A stretch of 5,710 nt of DNA from a bacterium. GTDB taxonomy: Bacteria > SZUA-79 > Acidulodesulfobacterales > Acidulodesulfobacteraceae. How positions within the stretch are numbered: the first letter of the stretch is position 1; every line of letters starts with the position of its first letter. Positions 1-5,040 of the stretch are shown here, in pieces. Location: contig JAKACI010000108.1 in the NCBI GenBank assembly GCA_021821565.1, positions 1 through 5,710 on the forward strand, read 5' to 3'. A program made the translations under genes and the position numbers. The notes under the pieces were generated by a model. It did not search any database. It was not told the DNA's origin and saw only the letters and a program-made list of their open reading frames with translations.

Positions 1-167
1 TCTCTAAACTGATCCAACTTTGAAACTGTTTTCATTTCTTTAAAACCTCCGTTTAAAATTTTAGATACCGTTTTTGAATGTAAGTTAAGCCTTTTTGCTA
101 TTGCGCTTAACGAAAGGCCTATGTCAAAATAAGCCTTAATTTGATAATACTCGTCTTTCGTTACCAT
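1..167 (-). CDS. IS21-family transposase IstA-like, N-terminal part (runs off the window edge)
   Basis: Reading the minus strand from the ATG at 167 gives about 55 codons that stay open to the window edge. The peptide begins MVTKDEYYQIKAYFDIG and continues through a helix-turn-helix (roughly residues 17-39, LSLSAIAKRLNLHSKTVSKI) to a KTVSKLDQFR segment. An N-terminal HTH of the form 'IAKRLxxxxKTVxKxL' followed shortly by 'SKLDxF/Y' is the usual start of IstA, the DDE transposase of IS21-family elements that works with the ATPase IstB. The start is well supported: GGAGGG sits 6 bases upstream on the minus strand (174-179). The catalytic domain and istB would lie to the left, outside the window, so activity cannot be judged. 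Another HTH protein of the same fold is the main alternative. Confidence 0.72.
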   Translation of the reverse strand, partial: MVTKDEYYQIKAYFDIGLSLSAIAKRLNLHSKTVSKILNGGFKEMKTVSKLDQFR

Positions 168-194
168 TAGATACCCTCCGTAAATTAGATTTTT

Positions 195-279
195 GAGTAT
201 CTATTCTACATTATGGAATCTTAAACGGATATTCTAAAATCGTAAAACCTTAAAAAAATAACATAGAATATCTATTTTA
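195..279. repeat. Short direct and inverted repeats upstream of the istA-like gene
   Basis: Two 14-bp direct copies, GAGTATCTATTCTA (195-208) and GAATATCTATTTTA (266-279), agree at 12 of 14 positions. A 9-bp perfect inverted pair, GATATTCTA (228-236) and TAGAATATC (264-272), overlaps them. They lie just upstream of the transposase-like gene, where IS21-family elements carry their left-end repeats and the istA promoter. In such AT-rich DNA part of this similarity may be chance. Confidence 0.4.
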
Positions 280-306
280 GCATAAAGTAACGACCTGACT
301 TTTTCG

Positions 307-358
307 TCGGTGAAAATAGGAATTTTAATTCGGTGTTTTTGGTATTATACATTCGGTG
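307..358. repeat. Three TCGGTG direct repeats with exact 23-bp spacing (candidate IS21-type terminal repeats)
   Basis: TCGGTG occurs at 307-312, 330-335 and 353-358, so each copy starts exactly 23 bp after the last. On the minus strand, the direction of the istA-like gene, the motif reads CACCGA, usually preceded by T- or A-rich sequence. IS21-family elements are known for several short repeated transposase-binding sites inside their ends. The position 140-190 bp upstream of the start codon fits the left end. The exact outer boundary (a terminal TG dinucleotide) and target duplication were not identified. Confidence 0.45.
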
Positions 359-752
359 ACGATAGTATATTCCGCTGTAAAAATAAAAAAACCTACGAAA
401 CGGGTGTAGTGCCTCGTAAAAAAGTTAAACCATTATTATATGCGGGTTGTAGAGGCTAAAGGGATGAAGTCGGGAAAATAAGGTTAATGCCTTATTGCCA
501 GATAATCAAGCCTGTCTGAGCCTGATTCTGTCCGATATTTTTAGATAAAAATACTTTGCGGATTATTTGTTTTAATTAATAAAATCTACATATATTATGG
601 CATTTATTGAGAAATTCTTACATAAATATGGCGGCATTATTTTATAAATAAATAATAAATAAACTAATTTAAAGAATTTTATATAATAAACGGAAAGTCT
701 GAATAAAAAGTCTGAATAATTGGAAAGTTTTTGTAAATTTATCACAAATTTA
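359..752. other. Gene-free spacer between the IS21-type end and the dehydrogenase gene
   Basis: No convincing gene is seen. Open frames are short, start poorly and have low-complexity AT-driven translations. The stretch 391-545 is less AT-rich than its surroundings and holds a weak hairpin (AATAAGG 477-483 with CCTTATT 490-496) without a T-tract. It also has a loose local repeat around 509-534 (AGCCTGTCTGAGCCTGATTCTG). From 545 onward the sequence is nearly pure A/T. It may be old insertion-element debris, but no family is recognised. Confidence 0.5.
694..719. repeat. Perfect 13-bp tandem duplication
   Basis: AAAGTCTGAATAA occurs twice back to back (694-706 and 707-719). A partial third match, GGAAAGT, recurs at 722-728 and mirrors the bases before the first copy (692-698). 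It lies just beyond the 3' end of the minus-strand dehydrogenase gene and looks like a replication-slippage product rather than a functional site. Confidence 0.7.
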
Positions 753-1607
753 TTATAATAAACTCTTATAAATAGCGCACATATCTTCATCTTTAAATTT
801 TTTGTATCCAAAAATATATGAATTATCTATAGTACATGTTAACGGGCAAAATGTTTTAAATTCTTCGGATAATTTAACCGCAAACCCTAAATCTTTTTGC
901 ATGTGTTTGTAAGGAAAATTTGGTTCGTAATTGTTATTTATAATATTTTTTCCTTTTAATTGAAACATAGGGTTTGCAAAAGCTCCGGAGTTTACAATAT
1001 TATATATGATATTTTTATCTAGTCCTATTTTATCTGCTAAAGCGAACCCTTCCGCTAAAGCGCCCATGGTGATTCCCATAATCTGGTTATTTATAATTTT
1101 TAAATATGATGCCTTGGGAGCATCTCCTAAGTATTCTATTTTTTTCCCTATCATATTAAAATATTTACCAGACATATCAAATGCTTCTTTATCGCCTGCA
1201 GCCAAAATTATGAGTGAAGCTTCTTTTGCCGGAATTTTACTGCCAATAACAGGAGCTTCTAAAAATAAAGAAGATTTAGATTTAACTCTTTCGTAAAGTT
1301 TGCAAGAACAATCTGGTTCTATAGTGCTCATATTTATCACTATCTTTTTTTCATGCAAACCGTTTAGTAAACCGCTATTACCTTCTGTTATGCTTGAAAC
1401 CGCTTTTGAATCTGAAAGCATTAAGATTATAATATCGGATTTTTCGGCTATTTCTTTTGGCGAGTTCAAAAATAAAGCTCCTTTTTCTATATGCTCTTTT
1501 GCTTTTTCTTTTGTTCTGTTGTAAACATTAAGTTCAACCTCGTTTTTTAATAAATTCAAAGCCATAAAGCTTCCCATTATTCCTAATCCTATAAAGCCTA
1601 TCTTCAT
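753..1607 (-). CDS. NAD(P)-dependent beta-hydroxyacid dehydrogenase (3-hydroxyisobutyrate / GLYR family)
   Basis: The 284-residue product has the full family length. Residues 4-12 (GFIGLGIMG) form the Rossmann dinucleotide loop, and N30-R31-T32 after beta-2 suggests NADPH preference. The NMSTIEP segment (92-98) follows. The catalytic lysine motif is K170-x3-N174 in LKIINNQIMG, and K238-D239 in HMQKDL is the conserved C-terminal lysine. The family reduces small aldehydes such as succinic semialdehyde or glyoxylate, or oxidises 3-hydroxyacids, in the cytoplasm. The substrate loop reads EAPVIGSKIPAKEASL: the usual Ser/Thr after PV is I121, and the usual Gly is A130, so the substrate may be unusual. 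The start is fixed by GGGGG 6 bases upstream (1614-1618). It stands alone, transcribed away from the operon to its right. The family is sure; the substrate is not. Confidence 0.93.
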   Translation of the reverse strand: MKIGFIGLGIMGSFMALNLLKNEVELNVYNRTKEKAKEHIEKGALFLNSPKEIAEKSDIIILMLSDSKAVSSITEGNSGLLNGLHEKKIVINMSTIEPDCSCKLYERVKSKSSLFLEAPVIGSKIPAKEASLIILAAGDKEAFDMSGKYFNMIGKKIEYLGDAPKASYLKIINNQIMGITMGALAEGFALADKIGLDKNIIYNIVNSGAFANPMFQLKGKNIINNNYEPNFPYKHMQKDLGFAVKLSEEFKTFCPLTCTIDNSYIFGYKKFKDEDMCAIYKSLL

Positions 1608-1681
1608 AATATGCCCCCTTTATCGTTAATTTATAATTAATTAATAGTCAATATTTTTTATTGTTTAATGTAATTTTAGCT

Positions 1682-1750
1682 TTAAATTTTAGATAGTAAT
1701 TCTATCTGTTCTTCATCGTCAATTTTGCTTCCCCTTGCGGTATTAATAAA
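1682..1750 (-). pseudogene. Relic of a D-2-hydroxyacid dehydrogenase (NAD-domain fragment)
   Basis: On the minus strand, 1750 down to 1682 reads FINTARGSKIDDEE and then QIELLSKI followed by a stop. The string (F/L)INTARGxxxDE-x-x-(L/I) is a signature of D-isomer-specific 2-hydroxyacid dehydrogenases (SerA, LdhA, GhrB and relatives), where it contains the catalytic arginine and is normally followed by a Gly-rich GLDVF segment. Here a stop comes in its place. An in-frame stop (1751-1753) lies directly before the phenylalanine, and further upstream only a weak trace (LQKLDSNLRC) remains. This fits a decayed gene with both ends lost. The evidence rests on one short motif, so chance similarity is possible but not the favoured reading. 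Confidence 0.4.
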
Positions 1751-1890
1751 TTAAACACACCTTAGATTTGAGTCCAGTTTTTGTAAAGTAGCATAACAAA
1801 TTGCTTTTTACAGCGGCCAAGAGCTTTTTAAAATCAATGTATATAATTCAGTCAATATATTTAAATACTACATATATTATACAAGACATT

Positions 1891-1941
1891 TTATAAAAGT
1901 TATTAACAAACATAAAAATTTGCTTGACATAACTTTTATAA
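1891..1941. repeat. 13-bp inverted repeat flanking the -35 region
   Basis: TTATAAAAGTTAT (1891-1903) and ATAACTTTTATAA (1929-1941) are perfect reverse complements separated by 25 bp. They share the heptamer AAGTTAT with the spacer palindrome (1940-1946) and with the tandem repeat array further downstream. The arrangement could be a set of half-sites for a DNA-binding protein around the promoter. Its A/T-only character leaves room for chance. Confidence 0.5.
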
Positions 1942-1951
1942 GTTATATAAT
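1924..1951 (+). promoter_or_regulatory. Sigma-70-type promoter for the five-gene operon
   Basis: A perfect TTGACA (1924-1929) is followed after 16 bases by a perfect TATAAT (1946-1951). The predicted transcription start falls near 1957-1959. The first plus-strand gene starts at 2358, so the leader would be about 400 nt. The spacer holds a perfect 7-bp-arm palindrome, ATAACTT-TTAT-AAGTTAT (1929-1946), overlapping both promoter boxes, so a protein bound there would block RNA polymerase. No equally good promoter is seen closer to 2358. Confidence 0.75.
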
Positions 1952-1955
1952 TAGC

Positions 1956-1973
1956 ATACTAACCGTTTAGTAT
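1956..1973. promoter_or_regulatory. 18-bp palindromic operator at the transcription start, probably for the TetR-family repressor
   Basis: ATACTAACCGTTTAGTAT pairs at 8 of 9 symmetric positions; only C1963/T1966 differ. It begins 5 bases after the -10 box and covers the predicted transcription start. Near-symmetric sites of this size with a central CCG/CGG core are typical TetR-family operators. A TetR-family gene is the third gene of the operon below, so autorepression is the natural model. The link between this site and that protein is inferred from context. Confidence 0.65.
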
Positions 1974-2007
1974 ATAATTTTATTTATAAATTATAAGATT
2001 TACTTAT

Positions 2008-2063
2008 TTATTTATTATAAGTTATTTATTATAAGTTATTTATTATAAGTTATTTATTATAAG
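2008..2063. repeat. Four perfect 14-bp tandem repeats
   Basis: TTATTTATTATAAG is repeated four times without change (2008-2021, 2022-2035, 2036-2049, 2050-2063). The array lies 35 bp after the operator and within the presumed leader. Each junction recreates TATAAGTTAT, which also occurs once in the promoter spacer (1937-1946). It may be a slippage-prone microsatellite that varies in copy number, or a cluster of extra binding half-sites. Confidence 0.85.
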
Positions 2064-2125
2064 CTTATAATAAAATTGTTTTTATAGTCAATAGATTTAT
2101 TAAGTTAATTGATTTATTAATTTAT

Positions 2126-2292
2126 ACCTTAAGTCACCGTTAGAAGCTATTAAAATTGTTTCAACATGTAATAAATACAGGATTACCGCTTACGCGAGAA
2201 TGACACCCGTCGGGTGAAAAGTTAAATCCCCACATTGTCATTCCTGCGAAAGCAGGTATCCAGAAAAGAAATTTCTAACGGTGATTTAAGGT
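2126..2292. mobile_element. MITE-like palindromic element in the operon leader
   Basis: The left end, ACCTTAAGTCACCGTTAGAA (2126-2145), and the right end (2273-2292) are reverse complements at 19 of 20 positions; the one difference is a G-T pair. Inside, a second inverted pair (2176-2205 with 2236-2265, 22 of 30 matching) carries the widespread 'GAATGACA...TGTCATTC' palindrome with CCTGC-GAAA-GCAGG (2243-2256). A short CACCC-GTC-GGGTG hairpin (2204-2216) sits near the centre. There is no coding capacity. Nested inverted repeats of ~167 bp with clear ends fit a MITE or REP-like element; transcribed, it would fold into a long hairpin. A target duplication is not clear, though TTAAGGTTA is tandemly doubled at the right end (2286-2303). 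Confidence 0.6.
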
Positions 2293-2357
2293 TATTAAGG
2301 TTATATTATATTGCAGCGTCAATTTAATTTTCAAACTTAAATAGGAGACAATCTATT

Positions 2358-3020
2358 ATGGAACTATTTGAAGCCTTGCTTACACGTGCATCTAAAAGAG
2401 ATTTTGAAGACAAGCCCGTGCCGAAAGAAACGATAGATAAAATTTTATCTGCTTCTTTAAGGGCGCCTTCCTGGGCAAATTCCCAGCCGTGGGAAATAGC
2501 CGTTTCTACAGGTAAAACAAGCGAATTTATCAAGAAAAGGGTCAATAAGCTCGCATCGGAGGATAATCCCGGAAATCCTGATTTTCCGTTTCCTATATCT
2601 TGGCCTGAAAAGCAAAACGCTAATATGTTTGAAGCGGGAAAATTATTATACGAATCCTTAGATGTTTCAAGGGACGATGCCGCAAAGAGAAAAGAAATAG
2701 CTTTATATAATTATAATTTTTTTGGTTCTCAAACGGCAATATTTATATATATGGATGAAAAATTGGGGCTCTGGTCTGCTCTCGACTCGGGGATGCTCAT
2801 TCAAAATATTCTCTTAGGCGCGCATGCCGCGGGTCTTGGCGCCTGTCCGCAGGCTTATTTAGTTGTATATCCCGATGTGTTAAGAGAAATATTCAATCTG
2901 CCTGAAAGCAAAAAATTTCTTCTGGGCATTTCTATAGGATATTATAAAAAGGATAGCGCCGCCAATAATATGCAGACAGCCAGAGTTGAATTAAAAGATG
3001 CGGTGAAATATTATGATTAA
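2358..3020 (+). CDS. FMN-dependent nitroreductase-family oxidoreductase
   Basis: The 220-residue protein is a full-length member of the nitroreductase superfamily, which uses FMN and NAD(P)H to reduce nitroaromatics, quinones and enones in the cytoplasm. FMN-binding signs are the N-terminal R10-x-S-x-R14 (TRASKRDF), the APSWANSQPWE loop (36-46; N41, Q43), and the DSGMLIQNILLGAHAAGLGACP core (143-164). LGISIGY (189-195 region) and R209 near the C-terminus also fit. The APSW.N.QPWE form resembles nitrobenzoate-reductase-like members more than NfsB. AGGAG (2343-2347) lies 10 bases before the ATG and supports the start. It is the first gene after the promoter-operator at 1924-1973, so it is probably the main target of the TetR repressor two genes downstream. 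The natural substrate cannot be told; a redox detoxification role is inferred. Confidence 0.93.
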   Translation: MELFEALLTRASKRDFEDKPVPKETIDKILSASLRAPSWANSQPWEIAVSTGKTSEFIKKRVNKLASEDNPGNPDFPFPISWPEKQNANMFEAGKLLYESLDVSRDDAAKRKEIALYNYNFFGSQTAIFIYMDEKLGLWSALDSGMLIQNILLGAHAAGLGACPQAYLVVYPDVLREIFNLPESKKFLLGISIGYYKKDSAANNMQTARVELKDAVKYYD

Positions 3021-3064
3021 AAATGATTAAATAATCGAATATTATAATTTAATATTATGATTGA
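3007..3064. repeat. Direct repeat spanning the 3' end of the nitroreductase gene and the spacer
   Basis: AATATTATGATTAA (3007-3020, the last codons of the nitroreductase gene) recurs as AATATTATGATTGA at 3051-3064, 13 of 14 identical. An extra ATGATTAA lies at 3023-3030. The spacer also contains a weak AT-only hairpin (3038-3044 with 3050-3056). The first 70 bp of the 91-bp gap therefore look like partial duplication of the gene end. No terminator with a GC stem is present, so read-through into the next gene is likely. Confidence 0.5.
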
Positions 3065-3111
3065 TGAATTTTTTTTAAAATTAAAGTATTTTAATTAAAG
3101 AGGTACGTACT

Positions 3112-3369
3112 ATGGATCACGAACGTAAAGTAGATATTACGGACTTATGTTCTAGCTGCTGTCTTTCGATGGTAAAGGTATCCAAAGAGCTTAAAGATAT
3201 GCAAAGCGGGGATGTTTTGTTAGTTTTTTCGGATGAAATTTCTAATTTAGATAAAGTTTCTATGAAATATAATGTTTCTGCTTTTTGCAGGCAGTCAGGA
3301 GATGAACTTATTAGTTGGGAAACATCAGGAGAAGAAGACACGCTTGCATTTTATATTAAAAAAAGATAA
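3112..3369 (+). CDS. TusA/SirA-like small protein with an atypical Cys-rich active-site motif
   Basis: The 85-residue product has the size and order of the TusA sulfur-carrier fold: a short beta strand (KVDITDL, 6-12), the active-site loop and helix (13-29), GDVLLVFSDE (33-42), a middle helix ending in AFCRQSGDELIS (57-68), and a final strand (TLAFYIKK). TusA proteins carry persulfide sulfur on the Cys of a D-x-x-G-x-x-C-P-x-P motif. Here the segment is D11-L-C-S-S-C-C-L-S-M20: C17 aligns with the sulfur-carrying Cys, both prolines are replaced (L18, M20), and C13 and C16 are added. It could carry sulfur differently, bind metal, or act as a thiol sensor; another beta-alpha-beta fold is not excluded. 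AGAGG (3099-3103) lies 8 bases before the ATG. It sits between the nitroreductase and TetR genes. Confidence 0.7.
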   Translation: MDHERKVDITDLCSSCCLSMVKVSKELKDMQSGDVLLVFSDEISNLDKVSMKYNVSAFCRQSGDELISWETSGEEDTLAFYIKKR

Positions 3370-3381
3370 TTTATTAGAAAA

Positions 3382-3990
3382 ATGAAGAATAGAGAAATTA
3401 AAAGAAAAGAAATTATAGATGTAATCTTTGAGCTTATGCTGTCTAAAGGCTATGAAGGCACGTCTGTTCAGGATATTACCGATAAAATAAATGCCACTAA
3501 AGGCTTATTTTATCACTATTTTGACTCTAAAAAAGATGCCGCCGCCGCAGTTATAGAAGAAGCGATAAAACCCGCCTATAATGAATTCTGGAGTCATACA
3601 TGGAATGAGCTGTACGGCGGCGGAGAGAATCCCTTAGAAAATATCATCGCCGTCGTTGATAAACTTTATGAAAAAAAAGCGGGGGATTTTTCAGAGACAG
3701 GCTGCCCTCTCGGAAACCTGATTCTTGAATTATCCACAAAAGACTTATATCTTTCCCGGCTGACCGATGAAGTTATTCTTTTATGGCATGTACACATTGA
3801 AAAGACATTGCTCAAAGCGAAGGAAAAAAGAATTATCGCAGAGGATGCCGATGTAATTAACATCAGTAATTTTATAATAGCGGGAGTTGAAGGATGCGTT
3901 ATGCTTTCTAAATCAAAACATAACAAAGAAGTGTTAAAAGGGTGTTTTGATATCTTAAAAAACTATATCAGGTCTTTGCAATTACAATAA
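3382..3990 (+). CDS. TetR/AcrR-family transcriptional repressor (NemR-like cysteine motif)
   Basis: The 202-residue protein has the standard N-terminal TetR DNA-binding domain: helix 1 (KRKEIIDVIFELMLSKGYEG), then TSVQDITDKINATKGLFYHYFDSKKD (27-52) with the helix-turn-helix and the YxYF recognition-helix end. The helical C-terminal domain binds ligands and dimerises. It carries GCPLGNL (107-113); the same type of motif holds the electrophile-sensing Cys106 of E. coli NemR, so C108 is a candidate sensor, by inference. C172 and C188 are further cysteines. The gene starts 12 bases after the TusA-like gene with only a poor A-rich Shine-Dalgarno sequence (AGAAAA), suggesting coupled or low-level translation as is common for repressors. 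It most likely binds the palindrome at 1956-1973 and represses its own operon. The inducer is unknown. Confidence 0.93.
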   Translation: MKNREIKRKEIIDVIFELMLSKGYEGTSVQDITDKINATKGLFYHYFDSKKDAAAAVIEEAIKPAYNEFWSHTWNELYGGGENPLENIIAVVDKLYEKKAGDFSETGCPLGNLILELSTKDLYLSRLTDEVILLWHVHIEKTLLKAKEKRIIAEDADVINISNFIIAGVEGCVMLSKSKHNKEVLKGCFDILKNYIRSLQLQ

Positions 3991-4032
3991 ACATAATAAA
4001 TCAGTCAGCGAATATTATACAGGGAGATAGTT

Positions 4033-5034
4033 ATGGATAAGGTACTTGTTACAGGCGGGAACGGACATCTCGGTTATAATCTTATAAAGCTTTTAGTTGA
4101 CAGGGGTTATAAAGTAAGGACATCCGTAAGGGACAAAACAGATTTTAAGAAAGTAGGGCATTTGCAGAGCCTTAACGTTGAAATAGTTGAGATGGATCTT
4201 ATGAAGCCTGAAACAATGTATCCTGCAGTGAAAGGGGTTGACGGGGTTTTTCATGTTGCAAGCCCTTTTAAGATAATTTCAAAAAAACCAGAAGAAGAAG
4301 TAATAGACCCTATCGTAAACGGATATTTGAATATCTTGAAGGCATCAAAGGACGAAGGAGTCAAGAAGTTTATTTTAACTTCAAGCGTTGTTGCAATCGG
4401 CACAATATGTTCCGGTGAAAACCCGCTAACGGAAGAGACATGGAATAAAAAACCGGTTAATCCGTATAGCAAGGCTAAAACGCAGGCAGAAAAAATAGCG
4501 TGGGATTTTTCCAATACAAATAGTCTGAATATGATTGCAATATTGCCTGCTACAATAATCGGACCATATTTCCACAGACATACGCCTTCTACTATTTTAT
4601 TTGAACGGCTGCTTAAAGGGGAACTGCCGTTCATTTTGCCGTTTACATTTAATTTTGTTGACGTAAGGGATGTCGCAAAAATACATCTATCAGCTTATGA
4701 GGATAAAAATGCAAAGGGAAGATATATAGTGTCTAATAAAACTTTATCTTTATCCGAACTGTTCCAAATTGTGCATTCAATATATCCTGACATTAAAATA
4801 CCCGGGCGTAAATTGTCAAATAACCTGCTCTATGTAGCTCCGCTGTTTGATTATATATATTCGGCATTTACAGGCAAGGAACGCCTGTTGAGTTTAGATT
4901 TAATTAAAGAATATGCCAATAAAATTCAATCGTATTCAAATGAAAAAATTGTCAAAGAGTTTAGTTTTAGCCCTATACCGATAGAAGAAACAATTAAAGA
5001 TACAATTGAATGGATGGTAAATGCTAATAAATAA
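4033..5034 (+). CDS. NAD(P)-dependent extended SDR, dihydroflavonol-4-reductase-like epimerase/reductase
   Basis: The 333-residue protein is a full-length extended short-chain dehydrogenase. Evidence is the nucleotide loop TGGNGHLG (7-14), V32-R33 after beta-2 as in NADPH-using DFR-like members, D55 in EMDL, and HVASPF (74-79). The catalytic set is S117/S118 in LTSSVVAIG with Y145-x3-K149 in NPYSKAK. The domain junction LPATIIGP (171-178) and the NFVDVRDVA signature (207-215) also match. This family reduces ketones and aldehydes or modifies nucleotide sugars; the plant-like DFR/cinnamoyl-CoA-reductase subgroup favours carbonyl reduction. No signal peptide is seen, so it is cytoplasmic. AGGGAG (4021-4026) lies 6 bases before the ATG. 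It follows the repressor gene by 42 bp and is followed after 6 bp by the transglutaminase-like gene, so co-transcription is likely. The substrate is unknown. Confidence 0.9.
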   Translation: MDKVLVTGGNGHLGYNLIKLLVDRGYKVRTSVRDKTDFKKVGHLQSLNVEIVEMDLMKPETMYPAVKGVDGVFHVASPFKIISKKPEEEVIDPIVNGYLNILKASKDEGVKKFILTSSVVAIGTICSGENPLTEETWNKKPVNPYSKAKTQAEKIAWDFSNTNSLNMIAILPATIIGPYFHRHTPSTILFERLLKGELPFILPFTFNFVDVRDVAKIHLSAYEDKNAKGRYIVSNKTLSLSELFQIVHSIYPDIKIPGRKLSNNLLYVAPLFDYIYSAFTGKERLLSLDLIKEYANKIQSYSNEKIVKEFSFSPIPIEETIKDTIEWMVNANK

Positions 5035-5040
5035 AGATAA

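Larger units (their letters stand above)
1754..2357. other. Large regulatory intergenic region
   Basis: These ~600 bases between the dehydrogenase relic and the nitroreductase gene contain no recognisable gene. They hold, in order, the 12-bp motif TTTTTACAGCGG (1805-1816) that matches 372-383 in inverted form, the promoter-operator, the 14-bp tandem repeats, the MITE-like palindrome, and the nitroreductase ribosome site. The stretches 1817-1890 and 2064-2125 show only A/T-rich sequence. Confidence 0.6.

Noticed and set aside
286..456. Plus-strand open frame ending in a VVPRKKVKPLLYAGCRG stretch
   Set aside because: It has no ATG or ribosome site, no recognised motif, and overlaps the candidate IS21-type repeats.
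477..496. Hairpin AATAAGG-TTAATG-CCTTATT considered as a terminator
   Set aside because: The stem is short and mostly A/T, and no T-tract follows on either strand.
572..811. Open frame of 79 codons on the minus strand beyond the dehydrogenase gene
   Set aside because: It overlaps the end of the dehydrogenase gene, has no ribosome site of note, and its translation is the I/Y/F/K/N-rich mix expected of random AT-rich DNA.
1006..1524. Two plus-strand open frames (1006-1296 and 1300-1524)
   Set aside because: Both lie antisense within the clear dehydrogenase gene, lack ribosome sites, and show no family motifs.
1630..1651. TTGACT and TATAAA on the minus strand considered as the promoter of the dehydrogenase gene
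   Set aside because: The boxes are only 10 bases apart, and at normal spacing the -10 position reads TAACGA, so a promoter here is not supported.
2008..2063. Tandem repeats considered as a small CRISPR array
   Set aside because: The units are 14 bp and directly adjacent with no unique spacers, so this is a simple tandem repeat.
1958..2357. Long leader considered as a riboswitch
   Set aside because: No conserved riboswitch core was recognised; the only strong structure is the MITE-like palindrome, and the rest is low-complexity A/T sequence.
2324..2545. Minus-strand open frame over the nitroreductase start
   Set aside because: It is antisense to conserved nitroreductase sequence and would cover its ribosome site; no recognisable motif.
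3117..3926. Minus-strand open frames inside the TusA-like and TetR genes
   Set aside because: Both are antisense to well-supported genes with family motifs and have no start signals of their own.
4251..4634. Minus-strand open frame of 127 codons within the SDR gene
   Set aside because: It is the antisense shadow of the conserved SDR catalytic region and has no independent support.
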